A stretch of 64,000 nucleotides of DNA from NCBI GenBank assembly GCA_020726505.1, contig JAHLEZ010000006.1, forward strand, positions 3,286,001-3,350,000, read 5' to 3'. The notes beneath the pieces are model-generated. The model did not search any database, was not told where the DNA came from, and was given only the letters and a program-made list of their open reading frames with translations. Below, piece after piece: positions 11,966-23,043 of the stretch; within the stretch, counting starts at the first letter, position 1; each line of letters begins with the position of its first letter. A program made the translations under genes and the position numbers. Source of the stretch: Leptodontidium sp. MPI-SDFR-AT-0119. Lineage: Eukaryota; Ascomycota; Leotiomycetes; Helotiales; Leptodontidiaceae.

Positions 11966-14900
11966 CTATACCCTAGGGCCAGCTACATCAATGAATTGAT
12001 AATAGCTTGAGGCATCGTTTAAGAAACGGGACAGAGGAATTTTTGAGAAATATTCCTCTTGAACCTCCGCAATATCCACCGTATCATCCATATCCTCTGT
12101 ATCATCCTTATCCTCCGTATCATCCATATCTCCATATTGCCTGATAAATTCGTATTCCGCGGACTCAACAGTCGCTTCAAGTATTGCAGTTACTTGAGGC
12201 ACTGCAATTGCTTGGGGTACTGCAGCCCCGTACTTACGCAACAGCTCCCAAACCGGTTCGTCTGCTCTCCATGCCGCCGCTTGGAATATAGCGCCGTAAC
12301 GGCCGTTTTTGGTAACATCAGCTCCGTGTTCAAGCAATAATCTGACAACCTCTTCATTCCCTCTCCATGCCGCAGCGTGTAGGATATTCCCGAAGTAGCC
12401 GCCTGGGGCATTGATTTCTGTCCTAAGCTCGCATAGGACAACTTGAACGAGATGGTAATAGCCTCTTTTAGAAACTACATAAAGCAGCTGTGCGCCGTCA
12501 TAGTGACTAGAAAGATTTGTTTCGAAAGTGTCGTGGAAGAACTGAAACCGCTCAAAATCTTCATTGAGCTTGTGCAAAAGATCCTTTTGTGAGATGCCGT
12601 TTGCTTGAGCTATCTTAGCATGCTCAAGGATTTTAGTCGAAGCATACCCGAGAAACGGATAAGACACTGCCAGCTTTTGGGTGCTTTCCCTGAGGTCTTT
12701 TACTGAGGGAGATTCCCCCCCCTGTATGATATAAAGCAAACAGATACATGCTAAGCGGTCATGGCTAACGCCAACAGCCTGAGACTTGAGCTGCGGATGT
12801 AGTCTCTCAAGTCTTCGATTTCGTAGTAAGAAATCTTTGACGGACTCGTGGATGAATTGCACCGTTTGCGGACGCTGACCCTGGCGAACCTCAACCAGAC
12901 CCCTCGACGTGCTAGTGATGAATCGATTGATCATGGCACTATCGATTTTCAGTCGATCCCAAGCTACCAATGCCTCGGATTCTGTCCCTGCTAATACAGC
13001 GAAGTATAGCTCTTCTGGTGTAAGTTGCCTAATCGCGAACAACACCCATTGAAACATAAGAATCGTTCGTTCCTTGCTAAGGGGATCCTTCTGCAATAGA
13101 CTCCAAAATACCTCATCCAGATCACTTGGTATTTCGCGAAGTGTCTTTTGCATGGCTGCGATTTGTCCTTCGTCGTATGCTTTGTTGAGCATTTCGACAA
13201 CAAGTACAACCCACAAAAAGATATGCCGGGCCTTTCCAAGGATTTCTTTTTCTATTTGCTTGTCTGTGACTCTCAGCTTATACTGGACGTATTTGACGAT
13301 ATCTTGATCGTGCTCTCTTTGATCTTCCAGGATTAACTCAAGCTTCTTCTGCATGCCGATGGTCGGGTAGTGGCGGCTGGACAAACAAATTTTCAGACAA
13401 GACTGGGAGCCCGCAGCATTCTTGCTTATGTCTTCAAGGAAATATACAACTTCACGTACCTCCCTTTCGTCGCACTCATCCAAGGCGTCGATGAGCATCA
13501 AAAGAGGCTGCGGTTGGCGCTTCTTGCATTCGGAAAGTAAGAACGTTTTGAGTTCCCCTAACTGCCATTCCCATTCTATCCCGTGCTTTTTCCTCTTGTC
13601 GATGAACCTAGGAATGAAGCGCTGGAATAGGAGGGAATTCTGTTCGAGCAATTGATACATCAAGGAGCGCAACATTCCCAAGAGAGATTTCTCAAGAACA
13701 TCGCCTCGGGCGTTGAAGAAGTACACCACAATGATGTGATCTTTGAGGCTTCCTTGGCAGTGAAGCAAGGTATGCTTCATCAAAGTCGACTTCCCAGCTC
13801 CTGGATTGCCTTTGATCCAGAGCACTCCATTGTGCGTAGAAAGATCAATTCCATGTCGCCATTGCTGAAAGTGTGATGTCTTGAATAGCCAGTCACATGT
13901 GTCTTGATGAGCTACGGTTATATCGTTCTCGCGAGCGTCGATAGTACCAAAGCAGAGTGAGCGCAAGCAGTCTATCCACCGTTAGTATCGTACTGAACTA
14001 TTCAAAAAGAAAAGGAGAAAAACCAACCTGCTTTGATTTTGTCCAAATCGAAATATTCTGAGTGGATCTCTTCCAGAGAGGGAAATTCTAGGAAGCAGAT
14101 CATTGTTAGTGACTTTGAATAACTAAGAGAAATTGCTACGCGGATACATACTTCGTTTGATTCCTCTTGGCTCAACAAAATGTTGATCTAGAAAATTATA
14201 AGATCAGATACTGTTTTCTATCACCATGTCCCGGATGTGCCGCAACGGTGTTTGGGAGCTAGAGCGAGGCAAACAAGGAGAGGTCCGATCCAAAGACATC
14301 AAGTAAGCCTCCTACATGAGCAGCAGCAGCAGCAGATGATGCTGCGTAGGGTTGCTAATTGCCGTTCTTGTGAGAGTCGGTATAGTCGCCGATAGCCTAT
14401 ATGACGGCTACTTGGACATTTGACATACCCGTCAAGGTACAAGCAAATTAAACAAGTGTTTTAATTCTATATCTCCTCCTAGTATTGCGCATATGAAACT
14501 GAAAATGAACAACTAACCAAGTACAGCGACTGGCGAAGCAGCTAACGCCAGAGCCACGGGTACAATTCCAAGAACCTCTTTGGCGACTGCAGCAGCCGTT
14601 GCTGATGCATACTTGTGCCATCCATCATTCTTGTGCGAATCTGCATAATCGCAAATGCCTCGTATGGTTGCACAGCCAAAGATGTCCATCAATCCAGCCG
14701 CTTCCATTTCAACGGCGAGCACACCAGGGTGGGCTGTAGATATCCTAACTCGCTCTGCAGCGTTCTTGATAACCTGATTGCCCGAAGCAACGATGCCGAA
14801 GTGTATCAACGGGTCGACACGAAGGGGCCGATTCACGATGTGGTCCTTTGCACAGCCTGCGCAGGTCTTGTCCTTCGAATCGACATGAGGATAATCACTT

Positions 14901-15490
14901 TGGAAGAGGCAGTCAACAAGCGAGGTTGGTCGTTCGAATGCCGAGAAGCGACTATTTCTCAAAGTAGCCTCCAACAAATACGCTGTGATCTTGCTGTCCT
15001 GGTCCATCAGGCGAGATTCGAGCTCACTAAAAGCATTACGCAACACCTCTGGCACACCATTCAAAAACGGCCTTGACTCAAACCCTACCAGGCTTATTTT
15101 CCCACGATCGTGAGCCACAACGCCTCCCGATCTACCGTCTCCCTTGCTAGCAACCACATCTCCAAGGCGGATGTCCTTCTCCTCAGGCACACCTCCAGCG
15201 ATGCCAACCAACAATCCAAATCGTAGCCTTCGAAATGTAGAGTCCATCCGGGTGGCCACGATAGAGGCAGCAGTTGTGCCCATATCACCTTGACAGACGA
15301 TTACCACATTATGTCCACAGATGCGACCGAATGTGTAGATGTTCTTATCGTGTTCTGGTTGTGGAGGAGTAGCATGAAGCTCATCTAGCATGTTCCTCGC
15401 AGCCACTTTCTCGATCGGCAGAGCGCATAGCCATGCGACCGTATAGTCCTCGTGTGTCAAAGAGACAGTGGCTTCGAGAGGCCATACCAT
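11966..15490 (-). CDS. NLR-type protein: PNP_UDP sensor - NACHT - ankyrin repeats (4 exons, 1024 aa)
   Basis: Exons: 15490-14518, 14187-14152, 14087-14028, 13971-11966; the joined length is 3075 nt and in frame throughout. Donors/acceptors: GTTAGT..TTCTAG, GTATGT..CCTAG, GTTGGT..GATAG (with ACTAAC). The ATG has A at -3. Residues about 15-320 are a phosphorylase-like (PNP_UDP_1) domain: EDYTVAWLCALPIE, GDMGTTAAS, GIAGGVP, EMEAAGLMD, ICDYADSHKNDGWHKYAS. Residues 411-419 are Walker A (GNPGAGKST) and 513-522 Walker B (LLMLIDALDE), so a NACHT NTPase. Near the C-terminus are two ankyrin-like repeats (ILHAAAWRGNEEVVRLLLEHGAD) and an acidic repetitive tail. This is the classic fungal NLR plan: a nucleoside-phosphorylase-like N-terminal domain, a switch NTPase and a recognition repeat, linked in known cases to incompatibility and cell-death responses. 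It is intracellular, with no signal peptide. No RIP damage is seen. Confidence 0.92.
12081..12131. repeat. 18-bp tandem repeat in the NLR coding tail
   Basis: GTATCATCC recurs at 12081, 12099 and 12117 (period 18 bp). On the minus strand it encodes the acidic repeats DDTEDM/DDTEDK near the C-terminus. Copy number could vary between strains. Confidence 0.75.
14296..14390 (-). pseudogene. relic of a second PNP-domain C-terminus inside intron 1 of the NLR
   Basis: Within the 330-bp first intron the minus strand reads GDYTDSHKNGN, stop, then QPYAASSAAAAAH. It aligns with the end of the PNP domain in the adjoining exon (CDYADSHKNDGWHKYASATA). The TAG at 14355-14357 stands where the exon has Trp. 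It explains why this intron is several times longer than the other two (64 and 56 bp). Most likely it is a decayed partial duplication; an alternative exon is unlikely because of the stop. Confidence 0.7.
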
Positions 15491-16619
15491 GGTCGTCGTA
15501 CTTTGATCTCTATTGTAAGAGTCAGCTTGACCGCGATTAAAAACAGACAGATCAGAACAGTACCGAGCGAAATGCTAACAACAGGCGGTCTCAGTGCACT
15601 GCAGCAGCGTAGCCGACTAGTTGAAGCTAGAATGAACTCGAGCTGAAGGAAAGAAGCTACTTTAGCCTCAGAGCGCTGGGCTGTTAATGGTACGGCTGCT
15701 TGTCGATCAACTCCTCATGCTAGAAGTGAGGCTCTTTTGGGGGCTTTCTTATTTAGGCTCTATCAACCGACAGGAGTTGCAAGGCTGCCGGGTAACCAGG
15801 ATTCCCTGTCGTTGACTTGACGCAGGCGGGATATCAAACGTGCCTTGCTTCCGTTGCTTCAGTCTTGAGGGAGAAAGATGGTGATGGGACCTGAACACCT
15901 CTCGCAAAAACGGGAGGTGCGGCTGCACGATGCAGTTGCGCCAAAGCCGGGCGTCAAGCTAAGTCTCAGCCTGATTGTGATACTTGTACGCAGTCAATCG
16001 AGGTTGCACCAGCAGACCACTAATAGGGCGAAAAAGCAAAGCAATAAGCCAATACATTAAGAGAAGCCACCCTGCACTTGCAGGAGGCTTACAAATCTTC
16101 ACGATTCGTTCAAGCGGGCAGACTCGATATTTGTGCGATAATGTTCCGATCCTTCGCAGGCTGACTGAAATAGAATTCAAAAAATATCGAAGATTAAGGT
16201 GTAGAAAGAGCTGTCTATATACAGAAGAGTATTAGAAAAGTAAGGAATAATAATGATTTATCAAGAGCTCTGTTGAAACTTTCTTTCGAAGCAGTGCATT
16301 ATCCATTCAATTTTCGACCCCAATTTTCGAATTCAATATGCGGTCGCACGAAAGGAAGTCCGCGAGCGCCATTTCCTTTCTCGGTTTCAATTCCATTTAC
16401 ACTGAGAGACATAGCGGCCACCTTCTAGTTGCTACTCCGCTTCAAATCAAGCATTTTTTGAACATCCTTCATTTCGGCGCCATAGTCCTTCAGGATGTTG
16501 TCCATGACTTTACGGCTTACGAGACTATTTCGAGGCGGATCTAATTTATGACCGGCGAAGCCAAGCGAGAATTGTAGATTGCTGAAGTTCGAGTACTCAC
16601 ATGTCTACAATGTCCCTAA
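15491..16619. other. NLR upstream region, no gene seen
   Basis: Holds the NLR promoter and 5' UTR. Open stretches at 15878-16235 on both strands and at 16338-16544 (+) lack coding features. Composition is normal, without RIP bias. No TATA-box or other element could be named with confidence. Confidence 0.45.
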
Positions 16620-18035
16620 TGCTTTTGGGACTTGAAAATGGATTCGATCGTGTTACCTTTTTCAAAGCCTCGCCGGACATGAATTACAGCGGCCTCGTTT
16701 TTGTGGACGAGGCTGTTTACCCAGAATCTTTCGAGCATTTTCAAATCTGTTTTCGTCATTCGAGTACCACTCATTAGAAGCGTCATTCCATGAGGACTCA
16801 GCAACTTCAAGTCTCTCGGCGACATGCTTTTGCATAAGACGGGACTTGCCCGAAAAATCTCCTTTGTAATATTTAAATACTCGACCTTCAAGCTGGCCTA
16901 TTTGAGGTCCGTAAACTTTTTCCCATGACACAATAGTGTCAACAAGAGAAATGTCCAATCTTCTCGGGTACGTTTTGCAGTATTCGGTGAACTCATCAGT
17001 TCGGTAGCAAGTAATCATCTCGACACCTGCTTTCCGAATATCGAACAAGGCTTTCCAGAAGCCGCGACGCTGCCGCTAGTTTTCTGGGCTCGTTCCAAGG
17101 CCAGCCGTGATCATGAAGTTTTTTGTCGCGGCCTTCTCAGCCGCGCTGATACCATCAAGGGGTCCCTTAGATGATCCTTTGGGCAAGGTCGCGGGATCAA
17201 CGGATTTGACGCCTTTCAAGATTATTTCCCAGTAAGCGTTTTCATCACTATCGATTTGCATGCTATTAGCTGCATACTTCGCGTTTCTCTTCGAGATAGA
17301 ATGAACCGCAGCTTCATATTCCAGGCTAACAAGCTAGTTCGTAAATGCACGAATCTTGGCAGGGTTAGTCGTGCTCTGTACTATTTTCTCCTTGGTACGG
17401 TTGCCGAACTGTCCAATCCTATCATGTCGATTTACTAACTCCAGGAGCACAGAGGTTGCAACACGAATTGCATGCTCAGGATGTAACAAATCTGCTATAG
17501 TAAGTAGTAGGCACGAGAACACCGGGCTTGGCTGGGCTCCTATCTGGGTGTTCTCTGTCGTGGAGGATGATGCGGCGCTTGAGTTGTCCGCCGTTGTATC
17601 CTCTGCAGCCGCATCGGTGCCGTGCCCATCGACAGCAGCTGGTGTGTGGACCGCTTCGTCCTCTGGAGCCGCATCGGTGCTGTGCCCATTGACAGCAGCT
17701 AGTGTGTCGACCGCTGCGTCCTCTGCAGTCGCATCGGTGGCAGGCTCATCGGCCCCAGAGGATGTGCCGACCTCCATATCTATATCGGCGCTGGACTCAT
17801 CGACAGCAGCTGGCTTGTTGACAGGCTTATCTGTGGACCTAGACTTCCGTTTCCTCTTGCAAGGGCTTGTTAAGCCCTCCAGATTATCAAATTGTCGTTT
17901 TTGGGTACAGGATTTGAGGCGATTCGACTTGCGTACGCGTACAAATACAAGGTCCTCTGATTTCAAGTCTCTCTTTATTCCAGCGTCAAGTCGGATTTTA
18001 TTAACAGTGGTGGGGTTAGCGATGAAGTAAAGCAT
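16620..18035 (-). pseudogene. unknown protein gene with Ala/Asp-rich repeats and two nonsense codons
   Basis: A single frame runs from ATG 18035 to TGA near 16662, interrupted only by TAG at 17334-17336 and 17076-17078. Conceptual length is about 457 codons. Residues about 40-75 are basic (CKRKRKSRS, nuclear-localisation-like), residues 80-165 are a repetitive acidic region encoded by a 60-bp tandem repeat, and the rest is a globular-looking charged domain (ERLEVAESSWNDASNEWY, YGPQIGQLEGRVFKYYKGDF). At 16650-16800 a second frame (16616-16891) stays open too, so the 3' end may be shifted. I recognise no family. Both stops fit a change from a Trp/Gln codon. It starts about 15 bp from the DUF3435 remnant and the two are divergent. 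It may be a dead host gene or part of a mobile element. Confidence 0.6.
17590..17780. repeat. 60-bp coding tandem repeat (3+ copies)
   Basis: CCTCTGCAGCCGCATCGGTG-type segments start at 17600, 17660 and 17720, an exact 60-bp period, with partial copies on both sides. On the minus strand they encode 20-residue units such as AAVDGHGTDAAAEDTTAD. Copies differ at scattered sites. Confidence 0.85.
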
Positions 18036-18049
18036 AGGTCTGGTTGACT

Positions 18050-20202
18050 ACTTACCAATTCTAGAAACATGAGCAATTCCATCGCGAATATATACGAAAG
18101 GATCCTGCCCGGATGATGCAGGCCATCTCTCGCCGTACCCTCAAAGCCTTCTTCGAATGGATACTGAATCAACGTCAGGGGAAGGACGGGAGGAGGCTTG
18201 CCGGCATTAAGTCTACTAGCACGCTCGGGACATACTGGAAGGTCTTCCGACTCGTGCACGAACGAGCGACTGGGGAGAAGATTGGGGGGAGGATGTACCG
18301 TCACATGTACCGGGTGAGTACCGCCCCTTTGTCTACCCCCTCAATCTAGCCCGCAAGATCGCAGATGAGAGGCTAACGAACGTCCTCCGTCGCAGGTCCT
18401 TAAGAAGCTAGCGAAGAAGTACTACCTATCGACGAAGAAGCGCGAGAAGACGGCAATGTACGTCGAGGATCTCGTAGAATACCTCTAGACTAACTTGACT
18501 ATAACAAAGAAGCGGTTCACACACGGCCGGCAACGTATCTAGCTTACTCTGTTCTGTCAGCTCGCTAGGTTTTCTAGAAACCGCCCTTTAGCACTCCTTA
18601 AGCTCCGCTACCGAGACATCATCGTGACCCTCCTTCGGGACCCGAATGGCGGGCCTCATCAGATCCTAATTGAATTCATATGCGAGTTTACGAAGCAATT
18701 CCTCGGCGCAAAGGACGCGTAAGTTTACTAGCCCGTGCTTCTCACGTCTCCCTCTCGATCGTCTCTTGTTTAAGCTTTACTCACATGTACTCTAGGGTCA
18801 AGTTCGTCCTCCTTGAGATTATCTTCGACCCTTCCCTTATCCTCAGCCCGCATGTCTTTCTCTTGGGGCTCATCTTTGCCGACACCGCATTTGCGGCTCC
18901 AAATCTCCGGTGTACGTCACAATTGAGCGGACTAGATATCCGACTTGGCTATCAACAACTAGAATTACTCTTCAAGCCGAGCATGCTCGATGTCCCCATC
19001 TTTAGGAAGTCGGTCAGGTCAGGGTACGCTACGAGATCTCGCCACACGAGCCTCTAATATACTTAACCCTCTTGTCGCTAATGAAGGTTATCGGCCTTAT
19101 CCTTGGGCTCCTACAGCCCACACGCCCGTACTGTCTCCGTTACAACGCTGCGAATGAATTCAACTAGAGCGGTGAGTACTCTGTGTTCCCACACCTACGT
19201 CTATAGTCGAGAGCTGACCACTACATAGGTGACGTGACCGACGCCCTCTAGAATATAATGTTGTAACATGTAAGTGTCGATACTTTTATTAAGTACTACC
19301 TCCCGCGACGGTCCGGCGACATCCGGGCCATCGTCTCTAACTACGAGCCTCAGAAGGACCTTATACAGGCCGCCTCTCGGATGACGCGATGGATCGATCC
19401 CAGTCGCCCGCACGCCCTTACAGTTAAGCAGTCTTAGTCCGTAAATGAACATCACTAAGTCCGTCGGCTTCTCGTGCTACGCGCGAAATAGAACTACCAC
19501 TATAAGGGCGCGGCAACAGAACAGCCGGAGTATAAAAGACTTAGTAGTGAGATTGTTAATCTATAGCAGCGATTAAGGGCTACGCTACTTAAGTAACTCT
19601 AAGACAAGTAAGATATAGAGTACCCTATAAACGACGTCGAGCTCTAGCTCGTTAGGCTCAAGTTTTATAATAACCTTAATACTAGTGTACACATTATTAA
19701 CGAGATGCCTCTAATATAAAAGCGCTTGGCCGAGACAGTAATAACTTTGCCAGGGACGACTATAATAAAGGAGTTCTGCCGACGTAACGCCGCGATCGAC
19801 GCTGTCGCGACCTACTGCCACTTCTAAGAAGGCGGAGCTATTATTATACTACGTGGGAGGCCGTCTATATAAAGGGCGAGCCTAACGCCGGCGAAGGAGA
19901 CTAACCCGCAACTAATAGCCGCCGAGGCCGAAAAGTAAGCGTTAAGGGACGCTATACTACTAGTATTTACTAAGGAGCGAACTACTACTTACTTCCTCTA
20001 CTTAAGGGAGTAGAACTTGCCATTCGAAAAGCGCACTTATAAGTTTACTAAACTAAGAGACTTAACAAAGTACTTTAAGCGAAAGTATTTAGCTTACATT
20101 AAAGAAGGTAATCGGCTTTAGTGTAAGGTCTGTCAAATAAGGCTAGAGCACAAGTAATATCTCCAGAATTACGCAGAAAGTATCCACAGAACTATGTCTT
20201 AA
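18050..20202 (+). pseudogene. DUF3435 (FluG-like/tyrosine-recombinase family) gene with C2H2 finger, RIP-killed
   Basis: Coding similarity begins near 18050 without a start codon (EYIRKDPARMMQAISRRTLK), so the 5' end is lost. Then follow LGTYWKVFRLVHERATGEK, LEIIFDPSLILSPHVFLLGL, LKPSMLDVPIFRKSVR-type and MTRWIDPSRPHAL blocks, the known order of DUF3435 proteins; DUF3435 is related to tyrosine recombinases. Three introns are still visible: 18314-18395 (GTGAGT..CGCAG, CTAAC branch), 18719-18795 and 19172-19228. The C-terminus keeps a zinc-finger frame (KRTYKFTKLRDLTKYFKRKY, then CKVCQIRLEHK) in which finger Cys and His codons are changed to Tyr (YFLY for C-x2-C), as RIP would do. Stops multiply from 19060 on; the 5' half is almost clean. 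Ends TAA 20200-20202. Confidence 0.85.
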
Positions 20203-20829
20203 TACTTTAATAATAGTACTAAGAGTATATAGCCGCACAGCTCCACGTCTTTTTTTTTTAACCCTTCCTCTTTTTCCCTTTTATTATTAGGTGTTTAGGT
20301 ATAAATTAGCGGTGGTATTATGTAACTTTAATATGTATTTATTACTTGTCCGCTTTCTTAACTATTAAGAAAGCCTAAATGTCTAGCCTTAGATCTCTAT
20401 AGTTCTCTCTTCTTATCTTTATATACTCTTATATTTAGTAACTATACAGTCATATAAAGAAGAGGTTTAGCGAGCCGAGTGATTAGTAGCTAGGGGATTA
20501 TAGGAAGTAATAAGGGTACTATAAATAATAAAAGACCTCGCTAAAGTGATTATATACGTATACTCACTTATAATAAGTTAAGTAATCTCCGCCTAAGACA
20601 TAGTAGTACGAGGAAGGATTCTCAACACCGGCGTCTAACTACGTTTAGTTACTATATACGTCCCGAGGACAAGCCTTAATAAGTTACGTATTTCTCGAGA
20701 GCGACGTCGCTAGTAATAAATTAACACTCGTATTAAGAAGGGTAAGAAGACAGTGGAGAAGGGTCTCTTAAGATAGTTAAGTAAATATAAGCTATATATA
20801 TTTAATATTACTATTTATCTCTTTTCTTT
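20203..20829. other. AT-rich spacer between two convergent DUF3435 genes
   Basis: TpA-rich, CpA-poor DNA with T and A runs. The 20830-proximal part may contain the decayed C-terminus of the minus-strand DUF3435 copy, but I could not align it. No other gene is seen. Confidence 0.4.
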
Positions 20830-21780
20830 TCGCGTTCTTAGAAGTTATCTTACATTATAGTGTCTTATAAAAAGGGCGAGGGCTACGAGGTATGTAATAG
20901 GACAGGAGATCAAGTCGTCAACTCTAGTAAAAAAGAGTATTATACTACGAGGGTCCGTTAATTTTATCTCTAGAGCGCATATTCGAGGTAATTAATTAAC
21001 TTACGGCTTTTAGCGCCTTTTATTCCTTTGTGATAAGCTATCGTAATCTCTATAGTAAGTATATTCCGTCTTCTACTATCGAGACCGCGTATAATTAATA
21101 GGCGCATATCCTCATAGTAGATCGCGTCGAAGTATCTAATGTCCTCTCTTACCTCGCTTATAATACTGTCGCCTTTATAACTATCGTCATCGCAGCCACT
21201 AGTGCCTCTATTGCTCTCGGGACTGAACCCGTTATTAAGGACTTTAAGATTATCGTCTTCCGAATCGATATCGTCTTTCCTCTTCTTTCTTACATCTACT
21301 AGCTCTACGGGCCGGCACTTAGTGTCAAGAATGAGGAGCAGGATCAATGCGAACGGCACCCGGTGCCGCTCTGTGGGAGATATAGAAGTGCCCAGTGGTG
21401 GTTAAGTAAGAGGAGGAGGTCATCTACGCCCAGGACGGGCTTCGACTTGATAGTATTATCGAGCCCGAACGTGTCGATATACTATAGATATTAATAACTA
21501 CTAGCTCGAACGAGCAGTTATAATTTAGGGGCATTTTACTTATAAGGCCTCCTTCTTAATATTAGTATTTATGTGACGGCTATTCGCGTTATTAAGTAGT
21601 ATCCCGAGCTGTGTTATGTATTATTATATCGCGCCCCTCTCGTTTACCCCGTCCTCGTCGTGGATATACTTGAAGATGGCAGTGTGGTCCCTTTAGAGCA
21701 GTCCTGGATCGCCGAGCGCCACATGAACATTAGGACAGTTCCTTGTACTAATAGTGCTTGAGTTTTAGGGTATCGTTCCC
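20830..21780 (-). pseudogene. second DUF3435-family gene remnant, RIP-killed
   Basis: On the minus strand 21460-21360 reads FGLDNTIKSKPVLGVDDLL then LNHHWAL, and in a shifted frame 21359-20970 reads LILLLILDTKCRPVELVD, then a long acidic insert, then YEDMRLLIIRGLDSRRRNIL and ITIAYHKG. After a stop near 20970 it continues to CPITYLVALALF. These are the DUF3435 blocks 'VL..D.LL.L..HHWA', 'DTG(C/A)RP.ELV', 'Y.D..L.....P..G' and 'LAHHKG' and 'CPITH.LALA'. The preserved order shows one gene; two frame changes and several stops show it is dead. Sequence differs enough from the copy at 18.0-20.2 kb that they are not recent duplicates. N-terminal sequence before 21780 could not be matched. Confidence 0.8.
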
Positions 21781-22302
21781 TTACCTAATAAATTTGCTTT
21801 TAATACCTAAAAGATTGTCCTTCGTCGCCTTAGTATAGCTATTATAGTCGTGGCGTAGTGCCGCTCAATAAGGTTTAAGTAATAACTAGGTGGGCTCTTA
21901 TTCTTCGGTCTCCGTTAATAACGCACGGAGCTATGAGGACGACGAAGTCTGCCTGCCCCGCCATTGTACGTTAGAAAAGGGGGGTGGCTCCACAATAAAT
22001 GGGGGAGGACTGTCTTGGCCCGCGAACCCCGCGATGAGATGACGTGTCTTATACGAAGGTAAGGCTAATAGTGTCTATTAATAAATTTTGACAAATTACA
22101 CTTTCTATCTTAATTACGTGACCTTAGCTGCTCGAGAATTTAGGTCAAGTTTGTGTATTCTGTTACTCACTTGTTTTATTCTGTGACGTTTAGTATTAAA
22201 GGCTTTTAAATAGCGACGAGTTCTTCTGACAGGTTCGATTTCTAGAGGCATTATAGTGAATATAAGAGCGTAAGTACTATAGTCTAAAAAATTATCTGTT
22301 AC
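21781..22302. other. RIP-mutated spacer
   Basis: May include the N-terminal part of the minus-strand DUF3435 gene, unrecognisable. At 21960-22040 is a GC-richer patch with unmutated TGG/CCA. No gene supported. Confidence 0.35.
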
Positions 22303-22331
22303 TAATAATAATAATAATAATAATAATAATA
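22303..22331. repeat. (TAA)n microsatellite
   Basis: About nine uninterrupted TAA units immediately before the 74-bp minisatellite. Confidence 0.9.
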
Positions 22332-22337
22332 TAAGAG

Positions 22338-23043
22338 GTAAGTAGTAGTAGTGTCGGGAATAAAGAGAATAGAGTCGCTGACCGCAGGCGTCTTAGTAGT
22401 GATTTCAGTGTGTAAGTAATAGTAGTGTCGAGAACAGCGAGAAGAGAGTCGTTAACCGTAAGCGTCTTAGTAGTGATTTTAGCTTATAAGTAGTAGTAGT
22501 GTCGAGAATAAAGAGAAGAGAGTCGCTGACTATAAGCGTCTTAGTAGTGATTTTAGGAGGTAAGTAGTAGTAGTGTCAAGAATAAAGAGAATAGAGTCGC
22601 TGACAGTAAGCGTCTTAGTAGTGATTTCAGAACGTAAGTAGTAGTAGTGTCGAGAATAGCGAGAAGAGAGTCACTGACCGTAGGCGTCTTAATAGTAATT
22701 TTAATATATAAGTAGTAATAGTGTCGAGAATAGCGAGAAGAGAGTCGTTAACCGTAAGCGTCTTAGTAGTGATTTTAGCTTGTAAGTAGTAGTAGTGTCG
22801 AGAATAGAGAGAAGAGAGTCGCTGACTATAAGCGTCTTAGTAGTGATTTTAAGGTGTAAGTAGTAGTAGTGTCGAGAATAAATAGAAGAGAGTCGCTGAC
22901 CGCAGGCGTCTTAGTAGTGATTTTAGGGTGTAAGTAATAGTAGTGTCGAGAATAAACAAAAGAGAGTCGCTGACTATAGGCGTCTTAATAGTGATTTTAG
23001 GATGTAAGTAGTAGTAGTGTCAAGAACAAAGAAAAGACATTCG
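22338..23043. repeat. 74-bp minisatellite, about 9.5 copies
   Basis: The unit start (G/A)TAAGTAGTAGTAGTGTCG recurs at 22338, 22412, 22486, 22560, 22634, 22708, 22782, 22856, 22930 and 23004, always exactly 74 bp apart. Inside each unit AAGAGAGTCG and GGCGTCTTAGTAGTGATTTT recur. Copies differ mostly by C/T and G/A changes. 74 is not a multiple of three and each unit has stops in all frames, so it is not coding. The last copy is broken off after about 40 bp. Confidence 0.95.

Noticed and set aside
14615..15076. Plus-strand open frame of 153 codons
   Set aside because: Shadow of the PNP-domain exon of the NLR.
17356..18030. Plus-strand open frame of 224 codons
   Set aside because: Opposite to the minus-strand frame with the 60-bp repeat; an in-frame repeat keeps both strands open. 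The minus frame has the basic patch, ATG and continuation.
18050..21780. The DUF3435 genes as captain of a Starship giant transposon spanning the cluster
   Set aside because: The plus copy carries a C-terminal C2H2 finger and belongs to a widespread repeat-type branch; both are degenerate. No second boundary or target duplication could be found, so the claim is not supported.
22338..23043. Regular repeats with constant spacing as a CRISPR array
   Set aside because: The whole 74-bp unit is repeated, with no variable spacers, and the context is eukaryotic. It is a minisatellite.
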